Below the pieces are notes generated by a model. It ran no database searches, was not told the DNA's origin, and saw only the letters and a program-made list of their open reading frames with translations. Shown here piece by piece: positions 14,737 through 16,069 of a stretch of 16,069 nt of DNA (positions are counted from its first letter, which is position 1; each line of letters opens with the position of its first letter). This DNA comes from Alcaligenaceae bacterium UBA6179 (GTDB lineage: Bacteria; Pseudomonadota; Gammaproteobacteria; Burkholderiales; Burkholderiaceae_B). The stretch is taken from positions 232-16,300 of the forward strand of contig DITR01000194.1 in NCBI GenBank assembly GCA_002422175.1, read 5' to 3'. The position numbers and the translations under genes were made by a program.

Positions 14737-14742
14737 CTTCAT

Positions 14743-15438
14743 TCAAGCCTTAAATAATATTTGATCAAGATTTGCCAAACGCTCAGGTGTACCCACGTCA
14801 ACCCAATGTGACAGGTGTTTTTCCCCTACCACGCGTTGCTGTTTCATGGCTTGCTTTAATAGCGGTGCGAGCTTGGCGGGTTGATCAGGTTCCAACGATT
14901 CAAATAATGAGGGTTTATAAATGCCAATTCCGCTGAAGGTAAGACGAGGCAGACCTTTTTTTTCGGCTTCAACCATGCCGTTTGATTGCAGGCAAAAGTC
15001 GCCATTTGGGTGGAAGGGAGGGTTGTCAACGAGCAATAGCCAGGTTAAAAGCTCGGGCTGCTCTTTAAGGTGCTTTTGTACAGTGAATGCGTGAGTCGGG
15101 TGCCAGTCACACCAAACATCTGCGTTCATCACCAAAAAAGGGTCATCGCCTAATATCGGTAAAGCTTTAGCAATGCCACCTGCTGTTTCAAGTGCCAGGG
15201 TTTCGGCTGAATATTCAATGTTTAGCCCCCACGGATCACCATGACCTAAATACGCTTCAATTTGCGCCCCCAACCAGGCGTGATTGATGACGACCTTTTT
15301 AAAGCCTGCCGTGGCCAAACGCTCAAGGTGCCAAACGATAAGGGGTTTGCCACCCACTTTAAGTAAAGGTTTGGGCGTGTGATCGGTAAGCGGTTTCATG
15401 CGTGTGCCGCGCCCTGCAGCGAGCAACATAACGTTCAT
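14743..15438 (-). CDS. murU: N-acetylmuramate alpha-1-phosphate uridylyltransferase
   Basis: MurU joins UTP and MurNAc-1-phosphate to give UDP-MurNAc in the cytoplasm. It is the last step of the recycling pathway that bypasses de novo peptidoglycan precursor synthesis and is insensitive to fosfomycin. The protein has 231 residues (characterised MurU about 223). The nucleotidyltransferase signature LAAGRGTRMKPLTDHTPKPL lies at about residues 6-25. Lys28 follows in LLKVGGKPLIVWHLERL. The metal and substrate loop is FLVMNADVWCDW near residue 110. The short length without a left-handed beta-helix domain separates it from GlmU. The start ATG shares one base with the amgK stop (TAATG). The adjacency to amgK makes the MurU assignment firm compared with other sugar nucleotidyltransferases. 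Confidence 0.9.
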   Translation of the reverse strand: MNVMLLAAGRGTRMKPLTDHTPKPLLKVGGKPLIVWHLERLATAGFKKVVINHAWLGAQIEAYLGHGDPWGLNIEYSAETLALETAGGIAKALPILGDDPFLVMNADVWCDWHPTHAFTVQKHLKEQPELLTWLLLVDNPPFHPNGDFCLQSNGMVEAEKKGLPRLTFSGIGIYKPSLFESLEPDQPAKLAPLLKQAMKQQRVVGEKHLSHWVDVGTPERLANLDQILFKA

Positions 15439-16069
15439 TAAAAGGTATACCTTGCTTTGGTTTCAATGCCTTCAAAACGATTGAGTATGCGGTTCAGTGG
15501 GGCGAATACCCCATAGCGCTGCGTAACCTGTCTAATATAAGTCAGCACGCGAGGCATGTGGGCTAAGTAGCCGGGCTTATGGTCACGGTGATTTAGACGA
15601 GCGAATACACCCAAAATACGTAAGTTACGTTGTAAGCCAACCCATTCATAGTCTTTATGAAAATCAGCAAAATCGCTCGGTACGGGCAAATTATGATGAC
15701 GCGCTTTTTCCCAATAACGAATGGCCCAATCGAGTTGTTGAGGTTCTTCCCAAGTCGTGCGAGCATCAAAAACTAAAGAGGCTAGATCGTAGGCAATGGG
15801 GCCTTCAAGTGCATCTTGATAGTCAAGTACGCCTGGGTTGGTACCATACTCAGGTTGTTCGCACAGCATTAAATTAGGTGAATGAAAGTCTCGGTGCACT
15901 AAAACGGTCGGTTGTTCAGCGCCTGCCTGGGCAAGCAGATCAAAGATGGCGTGAAGTTGTTGCGTCTCAGTATCCGTTAATGTTTGGTTGCAGTGCACCT
16001 TGACATACCAATCAGTAAAAAGGGTTAACTCTTCTTTCAGTCGGTGTGCATCAAGGCGAGCTAAACCTT
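15438..16069 (-). CDS. amgK: N-acetylmuramate/N-acetylglucosamine kinase (cut by window edge)
   Basis: AmgK phosphorylates the anomeric carbon of recycled MurNAc (and GlcNAc), giving the substrate for MurU. About 209 C-terminal residues are visible; the frame stays open to the right edge, and the GTG at 15998 is an internal valine. Full-length AmgK is around 340 residues, so the N-lobe is missing. The aminoglycoside-phosphotransferase-like catalytic loop VLVHRDFHSPNLM gives the catalytic Asp and Asn, and VLDYQDALEGPIAYDLASL supplies the metal-binding Asp. RNLRILGVFARLNHRDHKPGYL further on resembles the AmgK family rather than antibiotic-resistance kinases. The one-base overlap with murU supports this assignment. 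Confidence 0.88.
   Translation of the reverse strand, partial: GLARLDAHRLKEELTLFTDWYVKVHCNQTLTDTETQQLHAIFDLLAQAGAEQPTVLVHRDFHSPNLMLCEQPEYGTNPGVLDYQDALEGPIAYDLASLVFDARTTWEEPQQLDWAIRYWEKARHHNLPVPSDFADFHKDYEWVGLQRNLRILGVFARLNHRDHKPGYLAHMPRVLTYIRQVTQRYGVFAPLNRILNRFEGIETKARYTF

Noticed and set aside
1..16069. Mobile elements, phage or CRISPR content
   Set aside because: No transposase, integrase, terminal inverted repeats, tRNA attachment site or regularly spaced repeats were seen; all long frames are ordinary chromosomal families.

Overview
The window is a gene-dense stretch of a Gram-negative proteobacterial chromosome. The gene set is peptidoglycan recycling (amgK-murU), an RfaH paralogue of NusG, an AcrB-type RND pump and an envelope glycosyltransferase operon. 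Together with base composition in the mid-40s percent GC (judged by eye), this suggests a betaproteobacterium, probably of the Burkholderiales. The lineage is inferred from gene families and not proved by any marker gene here. Almost everything lies on the minus strand. No tRNA, rRNA, insertion sequence, integrase or CRISPR array was seen, and no gap exceeds about 150 bases.

Layout from left to right: the 3' part of a UMF1-type MFS transporter (+) is cut by the left edge. It converges on rfaH (-). Next, read right to left, comes a tightly packed efflux operon (6447 down to 1252): lipoprotein membrane-fusion adaptor, RND permease (GTG start, 4-base overlap), a small two-helix membrane protein of unknown function (8-base overlap) and a FrnE-like DsbA-family oxidoreductase (0-base spacing). 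A renalase-like FAD oxidoreductase (+) is transcribed divergently from the adaptor and converges, with overlapping stop codons, on the next operon.

That second operon (about 12316 down to 7617) encodes an ArnT/GT39-like membrane glycosyltransferase, an MprF-type flippase-like protein, a GT9 (heptosyltransferase-like) protein and a PAP2 phosphatase. ATGA overlaps join the first pair and the last pair; the middle junction has a 31-base gap. All four act on lipid-linked or lipopolysaccharide sugars in known families, so the set looks like an envelope-glycan modification module. Its product is not known to me and it is the most interesting unit in the window.

The right end has aspA (aspartate ammonia-lyase), a single-pass coiled-coil protein resembling DUF6776, a possible 34-residue small ORF overlapping its start, and murU-amgK, overlapping by one base, with amgK cut by the right edge. 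AmgK and MurU together turn recycled N-acetylmuramate into UDP-MurNAc. The general theme is cell envelope: its synthesis, recycling and export, plus one anti-termination factor (RfaH) of a kind that normally controls envelope operons.
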